From the NCBI GenBank assembly GCA_013374505.1, contig QENJ01000224.1:1-27367 (forward strand): DNA of 27,367 bases, in the 5' to 3' direction. Made by a program: the position numbers and the translations under genes. Positions 1-8,254 of this stretch are shown here, one piece after another. The notes below the pieces were generated by a model. The model was not told the DNA's origin. It ran no database searches and saw nothing but the letters and a program-made list of their open reading frames with translations. Positions within the stretch are counted from its first letter, which is position 1; each line of letters begins with the position of its first letter. This DNA is from Candidatus Methanophagaceae archaeon (lineage in GTDB: Archaea; Halobacteriota; Syntropharchaeia; Alkanophagales; Methanospirareceae).

Positions 1-191
1 TCGCTTTTAGGATGCACAATTATAATTTGTGGGTAGAACCAGCGTAAATATACAAAAGAATAGTTCAGGGCTATGTATCTTAGGTTGGACTAGGAAGTGT
101 GTTATTTGGTTCTCCTAGAATTCTCTTTCAAAAGATTTTTTGATGGGGGAAAGAGGTTTCTACTTATATCACTAGAAAATTCGATTGTGCC
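1..191 (-). mobile_element. End of a second copy of the local insertion sequence (non-coding terminal part)
   Basis: This stretch aligns base for base, with one short gap, to 23161-23350, which is the transposase-upstream end of the complete IS at 21435-23351. Identity is roughly 84% by eye, and a run of about 40 bases around 90-131 is almost perfectly kept. Its outer edge carries the same terminal motif (cgattgtgcc, 182-191). The orientation matches the complete copy, so a transposase, if present, lies to the left of the window. The insertion cuts off the 3' end of the neighbouring minus-strand gene. Confidence 0.8.
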
Positions 192-690
192 TTCGCAGTG
201 CTTTCAGATTTGAGAATGTAAATAAGGTCGAAAGCGTGTTTCTTTCGTCATCCACAGAATAATCATTCGGAATCTCGCTTCCTCTCACATTAAACCAAGA
301 GTATTTTGCCGCAGATAAGAATTGATACAGGTCTGTTTGTTTCATCGCCCGATAGAAAGTAGATGATGGCAGGCTTTGCAATCCCTTACTAAGGCGATCA
401 GCCCTGATTTCCTCAAGAACTCGGCTCTTTACTTCTATTGGGTTTGAGTGCATACGTGCTTCGATTTCGATGAATTCATTGAGGGTCATAGAAGGAGGGC
501 GTTTTCCTAAATATCTCAGAGTACGAAATTCTTTTATGCTTCTTTTCCACTCCGATATTTGCGTTCTAAGCCCTCGAGGAGTAACACCCAGTTCTTTGGA
601 CAGTTTTGTGACATCGGTTCCATAATATCCGCCAGATTCTATCTGCAGGGTAAATAATCGCTCCAACACATAATTAACGTCTATTGCCAT
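172..690 (-). pseudogene. Helix-turn-helix protein fragment, 3' end replaced by an IS end
   Basis: The frame encodes 172 residues. I do not recognise the family with certainty. Residues 25-50 (TDVTKLSKELGVTPRGLRTQI) look like a winged or helix-turn-helix DNA-binding segment, and the basic residues that follow and the overall style recall the N-terminus of an integrase- or transposase-like protein. The last residues (HNRIF) and the stop codon are supplied by the terminal repeat of the IS ending at 191, so the native C-terminus is missing. The start at 690 is an ATG. The gene is isolated, between an IS end and a dead toxin gene, which fits an accessory remnant. No function can be assigned. Confidence 0.5.
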
Positions 691-828
691 AATGAATTCT
701 TATCAAGTGTGATCATTAAGAAATCAAGAGGATTTTTTGAAATTGGTTCCGATTGTTAGAAAATCATCGACACAACTTGTACAGAACAAAATATCAATAA
801 AAAAAATAGAAGATTTGAGGCATGAATT

Positions 829-1257
829 ATGGTCGTCTTTTTAGATACCGCTTTCGTTCTTAGTCTGGTTTTGGAGACAGACGAAACAGATATTGTAAAG
901 AACTATTTCGTGGAAACCACGGATTCGCTCGTTATAAGTAGTTCCGTTTATGAAGAGGCTTTCTAAGTGGGCGTAAAGCTGTTGGCTGAGGAGAGATTGA
1001 ATATCAAAGGGAAATATGATTTGAAGAATTACATAAAAAAGAAAGGTTATGGATTTGCTAATGACTTCTTGGATAGATTGCATAAGTTATTCGCGCTTGT
1101 GACGCTGATTGATGACACGAAAAATGTAAAATCCGTCCGAGATGTCGCAGAGAAATACAAATTGCTGCCACGTGTAAGCACTATGGCATAAAGAATATAG
1201 CTACTTTCGACTCGGATTTCGGGTAGTGTTGATTTTCTGGATGTAGTTACAGTATAA
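829..1257 (+). pseudogene. vapC: Decayed VapC-type PIN-domain toxin
   Basis: Read with corrections, the frame gives a typical small archaeal PIN-domain ribonuclease. It starts MVVFLDTAFVLSLV (first metal-binding Asp at residue 6) and continues through LVISSSVYEEAF to an in-frame TAA at 964-966. The same frame then runs on with VGVKLLAEERLN and ends at KYKLLP. The segment that should hold the DALH-like acidic motif is deleted. Another frame resumes with CKHYGIKNIATFDSDF (about 1172-1223) and a third closes with VDFLDVVTV and TAA at 1255-1257. The gene therefore has a nonsense codon, a small deletion and a frameshift and cannot make a toxin. An open frame just upstream (about 706-844, ending ISIKKIEDLRHELWSSF) overlaps the start and could be the tail of a lost antitoxin, but that is weak. 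Confidence 0.8.
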
Positions 1258-1396
1258 ACGAATACAAGCGTATCAAATAGGGCATACGTCTGTTATGCTG
1301 CGATGATAGTTTAGTTGTGGTACACGAAGTGCCGGGTACTGCTCTGGTCGAGTTGTCGCCGGTACATAAAAAGCATAAAATTCAAAAATAATTGTT

Positions 1397-1463
1397 GACA
1401 CCGATTAACGCAGATTAACACAGAAGAAATCAAATCCGTGTGAATCCGTGTGAATCTGTGTCC
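1397..1463. repeat. Imperfect palindrome built from ~10-base tandem units
   Basis: The left arm has tandem units of the type gattaacgca/gattaacaca. The right arm has aatccgtgtg/aatctgtgtc, which is their approximate reverse complement. The whole can fold into one long imperfect hairpin. Similar GATTAACRCA-type palindromic repeats are scattered between genes in many prokaryotic genomes. Only one copy occurs in this window, in the 268-base gene-free gap 1258-1525, where I see no gene. Confidence 0.6.
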
Positions 1464-1525
1464 TAAATACTTAGAAGTTATACTGGATATACAAGCACAA
1501 ACGCAATGAAATAAAGAGCCAAAAA

Positions 1526-2263
1526 TTACCTTAGCTCATACTCTACGGCTATATTCGCCTTTACTTCTACTTCTCCCGGCGAAATAGATGTAGCCTCATT
1601 CGCCGCCCCCGCCATCTCCTCCATCGCTACATCTCTGGGCTGATAATCATATGGCTCGTAAAAGACATTTGGCTCGCTTATCCTGCATATTTTACCCAGT
1701 TTCACGTCTAGACTTTCACTAACCGATTCTGCCTTATTCTGTGCATCTAAAGACGCATTATCCAATGCTTGCCCAGTTACTTCTTTATGCAGCTCTTTTG
1801 TCAAGCTAAAACTAACTCTATCCACGCCATTAGCACCTGCTCCAACCGCGGTATCCACTAAATCACCTACCTCTTTTACCTTTAACGTCTCCACCTTTAA
1901 AATATGCCGGACTTCATAACCCACGGTCACATACGTTTCTGTATCTTTATCCCATTTTTGTTTGGGATATAACCGATAGCTGCTGGTCTCAATATCGTCT
2001 TCTTTAACTCCTGCTTCTTTTAGGGCTGCTATAACATTATTAGTAATCACTGCGTTTTTTTGTTGTGCATCCGCAGCAGTTGCTTCTAACGTCTCTATCT
2101 TCACAAAAATGTCCGCTTTATCTGGCATTACTGACACAGTAGCGGTACCGCTAACACTTATCACGCTTTTCAAATCGTCTCCAACAAACTGCCCGACAGC
2201 TAAAATAACCGCTATCACTACGACACCAAGAACTGCAATAGAAAGTAAATTGTCCTTATCCAT
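1526..2263 (-). CDS. SIMPL-domain (DUF541) membrane-anchored protein
   Basis: The protein has 245 residues. Residues 7-28 form a hydrophobic N-terminal anchor or uncleaved signal, and the rest is a SIMPL/DUF541 domain facing outward. Family signs are the opening ISVSGTATVSVMPDKADIFVKIET (from residue 34), the repeated charged helix NAVITNNVIAALKEAGVKEDDIETSS, and the later block LDNASLDAQNKAESVSESLDVKLGKI. Length matches the family (about 220-250). The biochemical role of SIMPL proteins is poorly defined, and an oligomeric envelope role has been proposed. It is divergent from the membrane-protein gene on the other side of a 50-70 base spacer and probably has its own promoter there. Stop is TAA. 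Confidence 0.85.
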   Translation of the reverse strand: MDKDNLLSIAVLGVVVIAVILAVGQFVGDDLKSVISVSGTATVSVMPDKADIFVKIETLEATAADAQQKNAVITNNVIAALKEAGVKEDDIETSSYRLYPKQKWDKDTETYVTVGYEVRHILKVETLKVKEVGDLVDTAVGAGANGVDRVSFSLTKELHKEVTGQALDNASLDAQNKAESVSESLDVKLGKICRISEPNVFYEPYDYQPRDVAMEEMAGAANEATSISPGEVEVKANIAVEYELR

Positions 2264-2335
2264 CTATTTTCACACGCCCCTTAAAGTTACGTTTGATTTC
2301 GATACTTAAATAATTAGGTGGTTCTATTTAAAGAT

Positions 2336-2821
2336 ATGAAACAGAAAGAATTCTTAGCTGCGTTTAAAGAAGAATTTTGGTATCAACTGAGAATAAAATT
2401 TGGTGTCTCAAAAGAAATGAGTGCATTTGAGAAGTATTTGAGACGATTAATAATACCGATATATATTTCCGCACTAGTTTTTTTTACGCACTATCAGTTA
2501 GAACCACTGCTCATATTATTAACTTTTGTCGGTTGTACATGGCTAAGTCTAATTGCTATGGACGCAATTAAACGGATTTTTCAGCGCCGCTGTGAATTGG
2601 GTAAGAATCAAGGCATCAGAGACTTTGATGACTTCTCATTTCGTGAAAAATTTGTTTCTTATTCAATTTCTGCTCTCACTTTAACCTCGATTTTTGCGGG
2701 TGGTATGGTTTTACTTACATTTAATCGGACAGGAGAATTAAACGTAAACCTAGTTATTGGTATGCTGAGTCTCCCCCTGGTTTTAGCTTATAAATTAAAC
2801 AATGACCGACAAAGAAGATAG
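2336..2821 (+). CDS. Small integral membrane protein of unknown function
   Basis: I do not recognise a family. From the ATG at 2336 the product has 161 residues: a charged N-terminus (MKQKEFLAAFKEEFWYQL), a hydrophobic pair at about residues 38-75, a basic cytoplasmic-type stretch (KRIFQRRCELGKN), and a second pair at about 105-150, giving three or four membrane spans. A GTG at 2318 would add six residues. GGTGG at 2317-2321 sits rather far from the ATG to be its ribosome binding site, so the start is not certain. No other gene claims this strand here, and the hydrophobic pattern argues for a real protein. Stop is TAG. Confidence 0.65.
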   Translation: MKQKEFLAAFKEEFWYQLRIKFGVSKEMSAFEKYLRRLIIPIYISALVFFTHYQLEPLLILLTFVGCTWLSLIAMDAIKRIFQRRCELGKNQGIRDFDDFSFREKFVSYSISALTLTSIFAGGMVLLTFNRTGELNVNLVIGMLSLPLVLAYKLNNDRQRR

Positions 2822-2841
2822 TCGCAGATGATTTGTGGCAT

Positions 2842-4338
2842 TCATTCTTGCATCAACCGATTCACCGCATTGATAAACGCCTCTACCGAAGCCATCACGA
2901 TGTCTTCGCGTACGCCACGTGCCGTTACAGCCCTATCACCTTTCTCAACACTCACAATTACCTCTGCAAGTGCATCAGACCCACCAGTTATCGCCTCTAT
3001 CCTGAAATCCTTCAGTTTCACGTCACCACCTATCTCGCCACGTATTATCTCTTGAACCGCATGTATCGCCGCATCCACAGGTCCAATCCCCATCTGCGCA
3101 CTCGTACATTCTTTTCCTCGTACCACCGCTTTCAACGATGCCGTGGGTATCAAATTGTTACCAGTCATCACCGAGAGCTCCTTTAGCGTTACCGCTCGTT
3201 CATGTCTCGCGACTTCACCTGTTACTACTTCTGTCATCGTGAACATGTCGTCATCAGTGACTTTTTTTCCGCTTGCCGCGAGTTCCTTTACCCGCTCAAG
3301 TATCTCCTCCAGTTGCTCGTTAGTTGGCGATACACCGATTTCCGATAATTTCTGCTCGACCGAGTGTCTTCCCGTATGCGTCCCAAGTACAATTCGTCTC
3401 TGATGCCCCACCATCTCCGGCGTCATTATCCCGGGCTCAAAAGTATCGCTCTTTGCTATCACACCGTGTGCATGTATTCCGGACTCATGAGCGAATGCGT
3501 TTTCACCGACAACGGGCCGTGTTATTGGTATTTGAATACCCGAGAAACGCTCAATGAGCTTTGCGGTCTCGAATAATAACTCGGTTTTTATATTCGTTTT
3601 CAGCCTGTATATCGCGTTCAAGGCCATCACCGTCTCTGCGAGATCGGCATTTCCTGCGCGTTCGCCCAGACCATTCACCGCTACTTGAACCTCTGTCGCA
3701 CCCGCTTTTACCGCAGCAAGGCTGTTCGCAACTGCAAGCCCAAAATCGTTGTGGCAATGTATGCTTATCGGCGTCTTCACCGCTTGATATATCTTATCCA
3801 CCAGCTCGTACATTGCAAACGGCTCTGTCACACCCACGGTATCGGGAACATTCAGGATGTCGGCTCCACCTTCTTCCGCGGTTTTATACAGGTCAATTAG
3901 ATAATCTGAACCAGTCCGTGTCGCATCCATGGCCGAGAACATACATAAACAGCCGTTGGCTTTGACGTACTGCGCCATCTTATACGCTTGCTCTTTTACC
4001 TCGTCCTCGCTCATCTTTGTCGTATGCTCACGCTGAATCACCGAAGTGGGTGCAAATATATGTACCATATCAACGCCGCAATCTATGCAAGCATCTATGT
4101 CTTTTGTTAACAGCCTTGCCAGACCACATATCTTCGAGGATAGCCCCAGGTCACAAATAAGCTTCACAGCTTCGCTGTCCCTTGTTGAGCTAATAGGGAA
4201 TCCTGCTTCTATTATATCCACGCCCAACCGATCCAACTGCATTGCTATCGCTCTTTTCTGCTCCCGCGTGAATGTAATCCCCGGTGTTTGTTCTCCATCT
4301 CTTAATGTGGTATCAAAGACTTCTACTATCTTCGGCAT
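2842..4338 (-). CDS. leuA: 2-isopropylmalate / (R)-citramalate synthase family enzyme, archaeal type
   Basis: The protein has 498 residues, the usual length for archaeal LeuA/CimA. Members condense acetyl-CoA with a 2-oxoacid (2-oxoisovalerate for leucine, pyruvate for isoleucine via citramalate); homocitrate synthases for coenzyme B are close relatives. The catalytic TIM barrel shows DTTLRDGEQTPG at residues 9-20 (metal and catalytic Arg/Asp/Glu), HCHNDFG at 194-200 (metal histidines) and GLGERAGN at 223-230. ENAFAHESGIHAHG belongs to the linker. Residues after about 365 form the C-terminal allosteric (LeuA dimerisation) domain, so end-product inhibition by leucine or isoleucine is likely. 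Sequence alone does not separate LeuA from CimA, so the symbol is provisional. It is divergent from the DUF2124-like gene, with a promoter region of about 100 bases between them. Stop is TGA. Confidence 0.88.
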   Translation of the reverse strand: MPKIVEVFDTTLRDGEQTPGITFTREQKRAIAMQLDRLGVDIIEAGFPISSTRDSEAVKLICDLGLSSKICGLARLLTKDIDACIDCGVDMVHIFAPTSVIQREHTTKMSEDEVKEQAYKMAQYVKANGCLCMFSAMDATRTGSDYLIDLYKTAEEGGADILNVPDTVGVTEPFAMYELVDKIYQAVKTPISIHCHNDFGLAVANSLAAVKAGATEVQVAVNGLGERAGNADLAETVMALNAIYRLKTNIKTELLFETAKLIERFSGIQIPITRPVVGENAFAHESGIHAHGVIAKSDTFEPGIMTPEMVGHQRRIVLGTHTGRHSVEQKLSEIGVSPTNEQLEEILERVKELAASGKKVTDDDMFTMTEVVTGEVARHERAVTLKELSVMTGNNLIPTASLKAVVRGKECTSAQMGIGPVDAAIHAVQEIIRGEIGGDVKLKDFRIEAITGGSDALAEVIVSVEKGDRAVTARGVREDIVMASVEAFINAVNRLMQE

Positions 4339-4425
4339 CGCTCGTTTCCTATTTTTAATAATAAAACAAAATGTTTTTATGTGTTTAATAACCTTACTCC
4401 ATACATGTCGGTAGTCTATACGATA

Positions 4426-4432
4426 GGGGTGA
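4426..4432 (+). promoter_or_regulatory. Ribosome binding site (ggggtga)
   Basis: A GGGGTGA run ends 10 bases before the ATG at 4443 and matches the archaeal anti-Shine-Dalgarno core GGTGA. It fixes the start of the DUF2124-like gene. Confidence 0.7.
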
Positions 4433-4442
4433 AGAAAAAAAC

Positions 4443-4916
4443 ATGGAAAAGAAGAGTGGTATAGTAGGATTTACGGGTACTTTTAGAGAACTTGCGGCTG
4501 ATGTAAACGAAGGGTCTAAGGTAGTATTTGCAGGGTCGGTAGCTGTCTGTGCACCGTTCATTGAATTGCTCGCGTACACGGTGAGAGACCGAGGTTTTGA
4601 GATGTTGTACGCACCGAAAGCGGTTGCCAGTGAAGCGAGGAAGATAAAGGAGATAAAAGGCGTAGGATATAGTGTTGTGGATGAAAAAGGCGACCCTAAT
4701 GGTGCTGATGCTATAGTCGTGCTTGGTGGGCTAGCGATGCCAAAGTTTGGATCCACACCCGAAGATGTAAACAGTATGATTGAGAATATATCGGGTGGTA
4801 AGACACCGAAAATCATTGGTGTCGGGTTCATGAACATATTTGAGAAGGCGGGCTGGGATAAGAAGATAAAGTTCGATTCGATAATGGATACTACCATGGA
4901 GACCGTAGTCAAATAG
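4443..4916 (+). CDS. DUF2124-like conserved methanogen protein
   Basis: The protein has 157 residues. It begins with a short strand-rich part (KKSGIVGFTGTFRELAADV) and then GSKVVFAGSVAVCAPFIELLAYTVRDRG, a pattern I associate with DUF2124, a family found mainly in methanogens and their relatives. The alternation of strands and helices, the GADAIVVLGGLAMPKFG block (about residues 88-102) and the KIIGVGFMNIF block suggest a Rossmann-like alpha/beta fold. The function is unknown. The start is supported by a strong ribosome binding site. The gene stands alone, divergent from leuA, and is followed by T-rich tracts. Stop is TAG. The family assignment is from memory of the motif pattern and is moderately sure. 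Confidence 0.65.
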   Translation: MEKKSGIVGFTGTFRELAADVNEGSKVVFAGSVAVCAPFIELLAYTVRDRGFEMLYAPKAVASEARKIKEIKGVGYSVVDEKGDPNGADAIVVLGGLAMPKFGSTPEDVNSMIENISGGKTPKIIGVGFMNIFEKAGWDKKIKFDSIMDTTMETVVK

Positions 4917-4928
4917 ATAGCAGGAGAA

Positions 4929-4961
4929 TTATTTACTTTTTTACCTTTTTATTTTTTATTT
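4929..4961 (+). terminator. Archaeal oligo-T terminator region
   Basis: Three closely spaced runs of five or six T (4937-4942, 4946-4950, 4952-4957) begin about 20 bases after the stop of the DUF2124-like gene. Clustered T tracts without a stable hairpin are the usual archaeal transcription stop, and here they separate this gene from the convergent tRNA. Confidence 0.55.
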
Positions 4962-5023
4962 CGCCATGCCTAAAAAGAACACAGAGAGAAAGAAAACATA
5001 ATTACGTCATAAATACAATAACA

Positions 5024-5162
5024 TGCACCGACCGGGACTCGAACCCGAGTTAGAGGCTTTTTGCCCGCGCTCTTCGCACTTCCATTCGTCACCAGCACAT
5101 CCTTTTGACGAAAGAAAGGTCGCGGTTGGCAAGCCCCTGTGATACCACTACACTACCGGCGC
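5024..5162 (-). tRNA. tRNA-Gly (anticodon GCC) with a ~68-base intron
   Basis: On the minus strand the gene starts with acceptor strand GCGCCGG and ends with TCGGTGC plus discriminator A. Pairing is complete, with two G-T pairs. The D arm is GTG/CAC. The anticodon stem GGGGC/GCCTC encloses loop TTGCCAA with anticodon GCC, and the T arm is TCGGG-TTCGAGT-CCCGG. The exons are 5127-5162 (36 bases) and 5024-5058 (35 bases). The intron at 5059-5126 lies after position 37, the canonical archaeal site. Intron 3' GGCAA can pair with the exon loop TTGCC, and CGCG segments on both sides can form the central helix, as expected for a bulge-helix-bulge cut by the splicing endonuclease. The junction is ambiguous by one base because A occurs on both sides. 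CCA is not encoded. Confidence 0.93.
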
Positions 5163-5193
5163 AACATTTTCCCTAGTTTACTAATACACATAA

Positions 5194-5203
5194 GATATAA
5201 TAT
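5194..5203 (-). promoter_or_regulatory. Probable TATA box for tRNA-Gly
   Basis: On the minus strand atattatatc, preceded by an A-rich BRE-like stretch (aaaaagaa), is centred about 37 bases upstream of the first tRNA base. This gives a start roughly 10 bases before the mature 5' end. It overlaps the intergenic space after aCPSF2, so the tRNA could also be read through from that operon. Confidence 0.4.
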
Positions 5204-5211
5204 TTCTTTTT

Positions 5212-6489
5212 CTACTCTATTTTAAACTCTTCCCCAATCTTTGGTGATATTGCATCGCATTCGAAATTGTCCTTCACCCACTCAGCGAATTCCGCTGTAT
5301 GTTCGCCATGCACAGGGAATATAAGCTCAGTTCCGTTACTACAAAACCGCGATACCAATTCCTTCAGTTCGGTATCCCCGGCATGTGCAGAGAAATCATA
5401 TTGCTCCACTTCTGTATGCACTTTCACCACCTCGCCGTTGGTCTCCACACATCCTTCCTCTACCAATCTCCGTCCATTCGTGCCCTCTATCTGGTACCCC
5501 GTGAGCAGCACTTTACTCTTTGGATCGTCATATAACTTCTTTAGATAATATAGCACGGGCCCGCCATTAAGCATTCCCGCGGTGGTTACAACCACGGAAG
5601 GCTACGCAAGTACTTTTTTGCGTTTCTTCGCATTTACAAACACAGAGTCATTAAATGCGTTATTTAGCTCATCCGCATCCCTTAAGAAACGGGGATGATT
5701 CCTAAACGTACGAAAAGCACTCAAACCCATTCCATCTACATACGGTGTGAGCCCATACGAATGCAGGATCATTACTACCTCCTGAGTCCTACCTACAGCG
5801 AAACAGGGCACGATAGCGCTACCACCAGAATTTAGCGTCTCTTTTATGGAATCTATGAACTCACGCTCCTGCTCCTTCCGATCTTGATGATTCCGCCCAT
5901 AGTATGTGCTCTCGACAAGCAAAATGTCAGAAGAAGGATATTCTTCAAGTGCTGCGCTTTCCATTAATCGTGTATCGCCCATTTTTAGGTCGCCCGTGTA
6001 AAGTAAACTTATATCCTCACTCTCCTTTTTCAGATGCACCGCAGCACTACCGGGTATATGACCGGCATTAAACAATTCAAACTCGTAATCCGCACCATAA
6101 TCCGAGCTGTTCAAAGCAATCCGCTCGCCATAGTCCACATAACGTGTTTGCGCAACCATTTTTTTGATGTCTTCTACGCCAAAGAAACAAAAACCTTGAT
6201 CTCTACCCACCTTTATCGTATCTCTACTCATGAGCTGCGTTAAATCGCCTGTTACTGATGTTAGATACACATCTGGCGCTGAGTTGTCATTGCTCGACAT
6301 CAAACTGGGAACCATGCCTGAATGGTCGAGATGGGCATGAGACACAATCACTGATTTTGGCGATATTTTCCCCACCGGGATCTCAGGAGGGTCAGATGGC
6401 CTAAGCCCATAATCTAAGACTATCTTCTCATCTATCAATATTGCAGAACGCCCTATCTCTTCGCAACCTCCGAGAAACTTTATTTTCAT
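5212..6489 (-). CDS. aCPSF2-type beta-CASP ribonuclease, interrupted by an in-frame TAG
   Basis: This is a metallo-beta-lactamase/beta-CASP nuclease of the archaeal CPSF family without KH domains (aCPSF2, COG1236 type), about 425 residues in all, which acts in RNA 3'-end processing or decay. Visible motifs are HAHLDH (51-56), GHIPGS (143-148), TGDLK (165-169), motif A Glu in VESTYYG (193), then motif B in DFSAHAG and motif C in PVHGEHT near the C-terminus. The frame is continuous from 6489 to 5212 except for a TAG at 5602-5604, between KKRKKVLA and PSVVVTTAGMLNGG, inside a conserved block. Without readthrough the product loses motifs B and C and should be inactive. The piece after the stop has only a GTG (5595) as start. 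It sits 1 base after eS1, as an operon. See findings for the nonsense, sequencing-error and readthrough options. Confidence 0.88.
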
Positions 6490-6490
6490 A

Positions 6491-7096
6491 CTATTCTGCA
6501 GCCTCTATTTCTGGCACTGGCGTTGTGCTTCCTAGCCATTTCGTCTTGGTTATCTCGACCCGTCTCAACGGATATATCTTCTTCGCTACTTTATAGATGT
6601 CAGACGATAACTTACCAAGTATTATCTCCTGTACATATTTACTTAATTCCAAGCTATCGGCTCTATCTTTAATTATCTCTTCCACAATCCGCCGGATTTG
6701 CTTCACCTGCGCGGCACTTGCCTTCTTTAACGTAAAACAAGACGATTTTACACAAATTGTCGCGCCATCTTTTGTCACAACATTAATGTTAGAATCCACT
6801 TTTGAAATCCCCTTCCGCGCTAAACTTCGGAGATAGCCACCATCTACCGTATGCCCTACAAAATTTGTATGCGCTGTACTGTGATCTACCTCATTTATCT
6901 CCATCTGTAACTTCAAATTGGAATTCTTTATCATCTTGCCCGTAAGATCTCCTAAGGTCATCTCTACCCGCCTGCCTATTAACTTAGCTGGATCGTCAGC
7001 CACAGTATTCGCCGCCGTCACATCCCCAAACATCTTCGGGGCCAACACCGTGTACCATCTTTTCGCTTTCCACTTATCTTTCTGTCTCTTCCTCAA
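6491..7096 (-). CDS. rps3ae: 30S ribosomal protein eS1 (S3Ae)
   Basis: The protein has 201 residues, full length for archaeal eS1, a 30S platform protein. It shows the family opening RKRQKDKWKAKRWYTVLAPKMFG, the segment GRRVEMTLGDLTG, HTVDGGYLRSLARKGISKVDS in the middle, and IYPLRRVEITKTKWL near the end. The start is a TTG at 7096 whose product lines up with the usual family N-terminus; an AAGGA lies a few bases upstream. The TAG stop is 1 base from the start of the aCPSF2 gene, so ribosomal protein and RNase are co-transcribed. The upstream purQ gene is 80 bases away and may belong to the same transcript. Confidence 0.96.
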   Translation of the reverse strand: MRKRQKDKWKAKRWYTVLAPKMFGDVTAANTVADDPAKLIGRRVEMTLGDLTGKMIKNSNLKLQMEINEVDHSTAHTNFVGHTVDGGYLRSLARKGISKVDSNINVVTKDGATICVKSSCFTLKKASAAQVKQIRRIVEEIIKDRADSLELSKYVQEIILGKLSSDIYKVAKKIYPLRRVEITKTKWLGSTTPVPEIEAAE

Positions 7097-7176
7097 TAGT
7101 CCTTTTCACACTCCTCTCTATCTTATGACTTTACTTACTATTGCTATAAGTAAGCGTATCACATAAAAACTCATCC

Positions 7177-8040
7177 TCACCTACTCTGAAGATAATTTAA
7201 AACAGACTCAAATATCAGTTTTCCATCTCCGTCTAATCCACCATCTCCGCCCCCGCCTTCTTGCCGCCGCGTCTTCGCCGCCCTCAACCACTCGTGGCCA
7301 AGGTGCGCATAAAACGCCCGTTCCGGATGTGGCATCAAGCCCAATATAGTCCCTTCCGGATTACATATCCCCGTGATATTGTAGGAAGCGCCATTGGGAT
7401 TCCAGGGGTAATGCGCGTAATTGCCCTCTGGGTCAACATAACGGAAGACAATCTGGTCGTTATCATCAAGAAGTTGTATATATTTCGCCCTCTTCTCGTC
7501 CGCAATGAAAAAGTTACCCTCTGCATGTGCAGACGGGATGTTCAGGATACTGCCCTTTTCTATTCCTCGCGTGAAGATACACTTGCCACGGCTTTCATGC
7601 TTTATAAGTGTCGGGCGGCATTCAAAACGTGCGGAATCGTTCGTTGTCAGTGCAGCCTGCTGTATCTCTTTATCATTCGACTTATCATCGCCAAATCCCG
7701 GGAGTAGCCCCATTTCCACCAATACCTGAAAACCATTGCATATCCCCAATATTGGATTACCATTCGCTATAAAATCTGCTATTTCGTCTCCTAAACTACC
7801 CTGTAACCTCGCAGCGAATATCGCTCCCGCCCGTATATAATCACCCGACGAGAAACCGCCCGGTATCACCAACAAATCATAATCCTTTAATTTCCTCTTC
7901 TCGCGTTCACTCACAGCGCCTATCAATTGCTTTAGATGCACTATCTCAGCAAATGCACCCAACCTCGTAAAAGCATAGAAAGTCTCGAGTTCACAGTTTG
8001 TGCCTTCTATCCTCAGAATGCCTATCTTTGATGTCATCAT
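7177..8040 (-). CDS. purQ: Phosphoribosylformylglycinamidine synthase subunit PurQ
   Basis: The protein has 287 residues. It is the glutaminase subunit that feeds ammonia to PurL in the fourth step of purine synthesis (FGAR to FGAM). The class I glutamine amidotransferase triad is visible: nucleophile Cys101 in GICNGFQ, and His238 and Glu240 in LMPHPERAF. VIPGGFSSGDYIRAG (58-72) is the typical PurQ oxyanion region. It is longer than bacterial PurQ (about 225) but normal for the larger archaeal type. A glycine-rich insert (RRQEGGGGDGGLDGDGK, about 258-274) precedes the last helix and looks lineage-specific. No purL or purS is adjacent. The ATG at 8040 is followed by a second ATG codon; no clear ribosome binding site is seen. 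Confidence 0.95.
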   Translation of the reverse strand: MMTSKIGILRIEGTNCELETFYAFTRLGAFAEIVHLKQLIGAVSEREKRKLKDYDLLVIPGGFSSGDYIRAGAIFAARLQGSLGDEIADFIANGNPILGICNGFQVLVEMGLLPGFGDDKSNDKEIQQAALTTNDSARFECRPTLIKHESRGKCIFTRGIEKGSILNIPSAHAEGNFFIADEKRAKYIQLLDDNDQIVFRYVDPEGNYAHYPWNPNGASYNITGICNPEGTILGLMPHPERAFYAHLGHEWLRAAKTRRQEGGGGDGGLDGDGKLIFESVLNYLQSR

Positions 8041-8254
8041 GTATTTCTAAGACGCTAATATCTTAAGCTTTTTGTATATCTGGCTTTGAAGTAGAACTGT
8101 TAATCCCATCCTGCTACTTCAGTACGCAGCGTGTAGCCTATTATTATTTAGACCTGCTCTTTGAAAAACCATCATTTATAATAGTGTATAATTATCATAT
8201 TTTACTATAAAATTGAAGTAACTACTCGCATTAAATGGCAATGGAGGGTATGCC

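Noticed and set aside
967..1191. A 74-residue independent small protein
   Set aside because: It is the in-phase downstream part of the broken vapC frame, not a separate gene.
3143..3965. Several plus-strand open frames opposite the leuA gene
   Set aside because: They are antisense shadows of a clear LeuA/CimA coding region, with low-complexity Ser/Pro/Arg-rich translations and no family pattern.
5212..5604. Genome-wide pyrrolysine code (all TAG as sense)
   Set aside because: TAG ends at least seven convincing genes here at their natural family length, so TAG is an ordinary stop in this genome.
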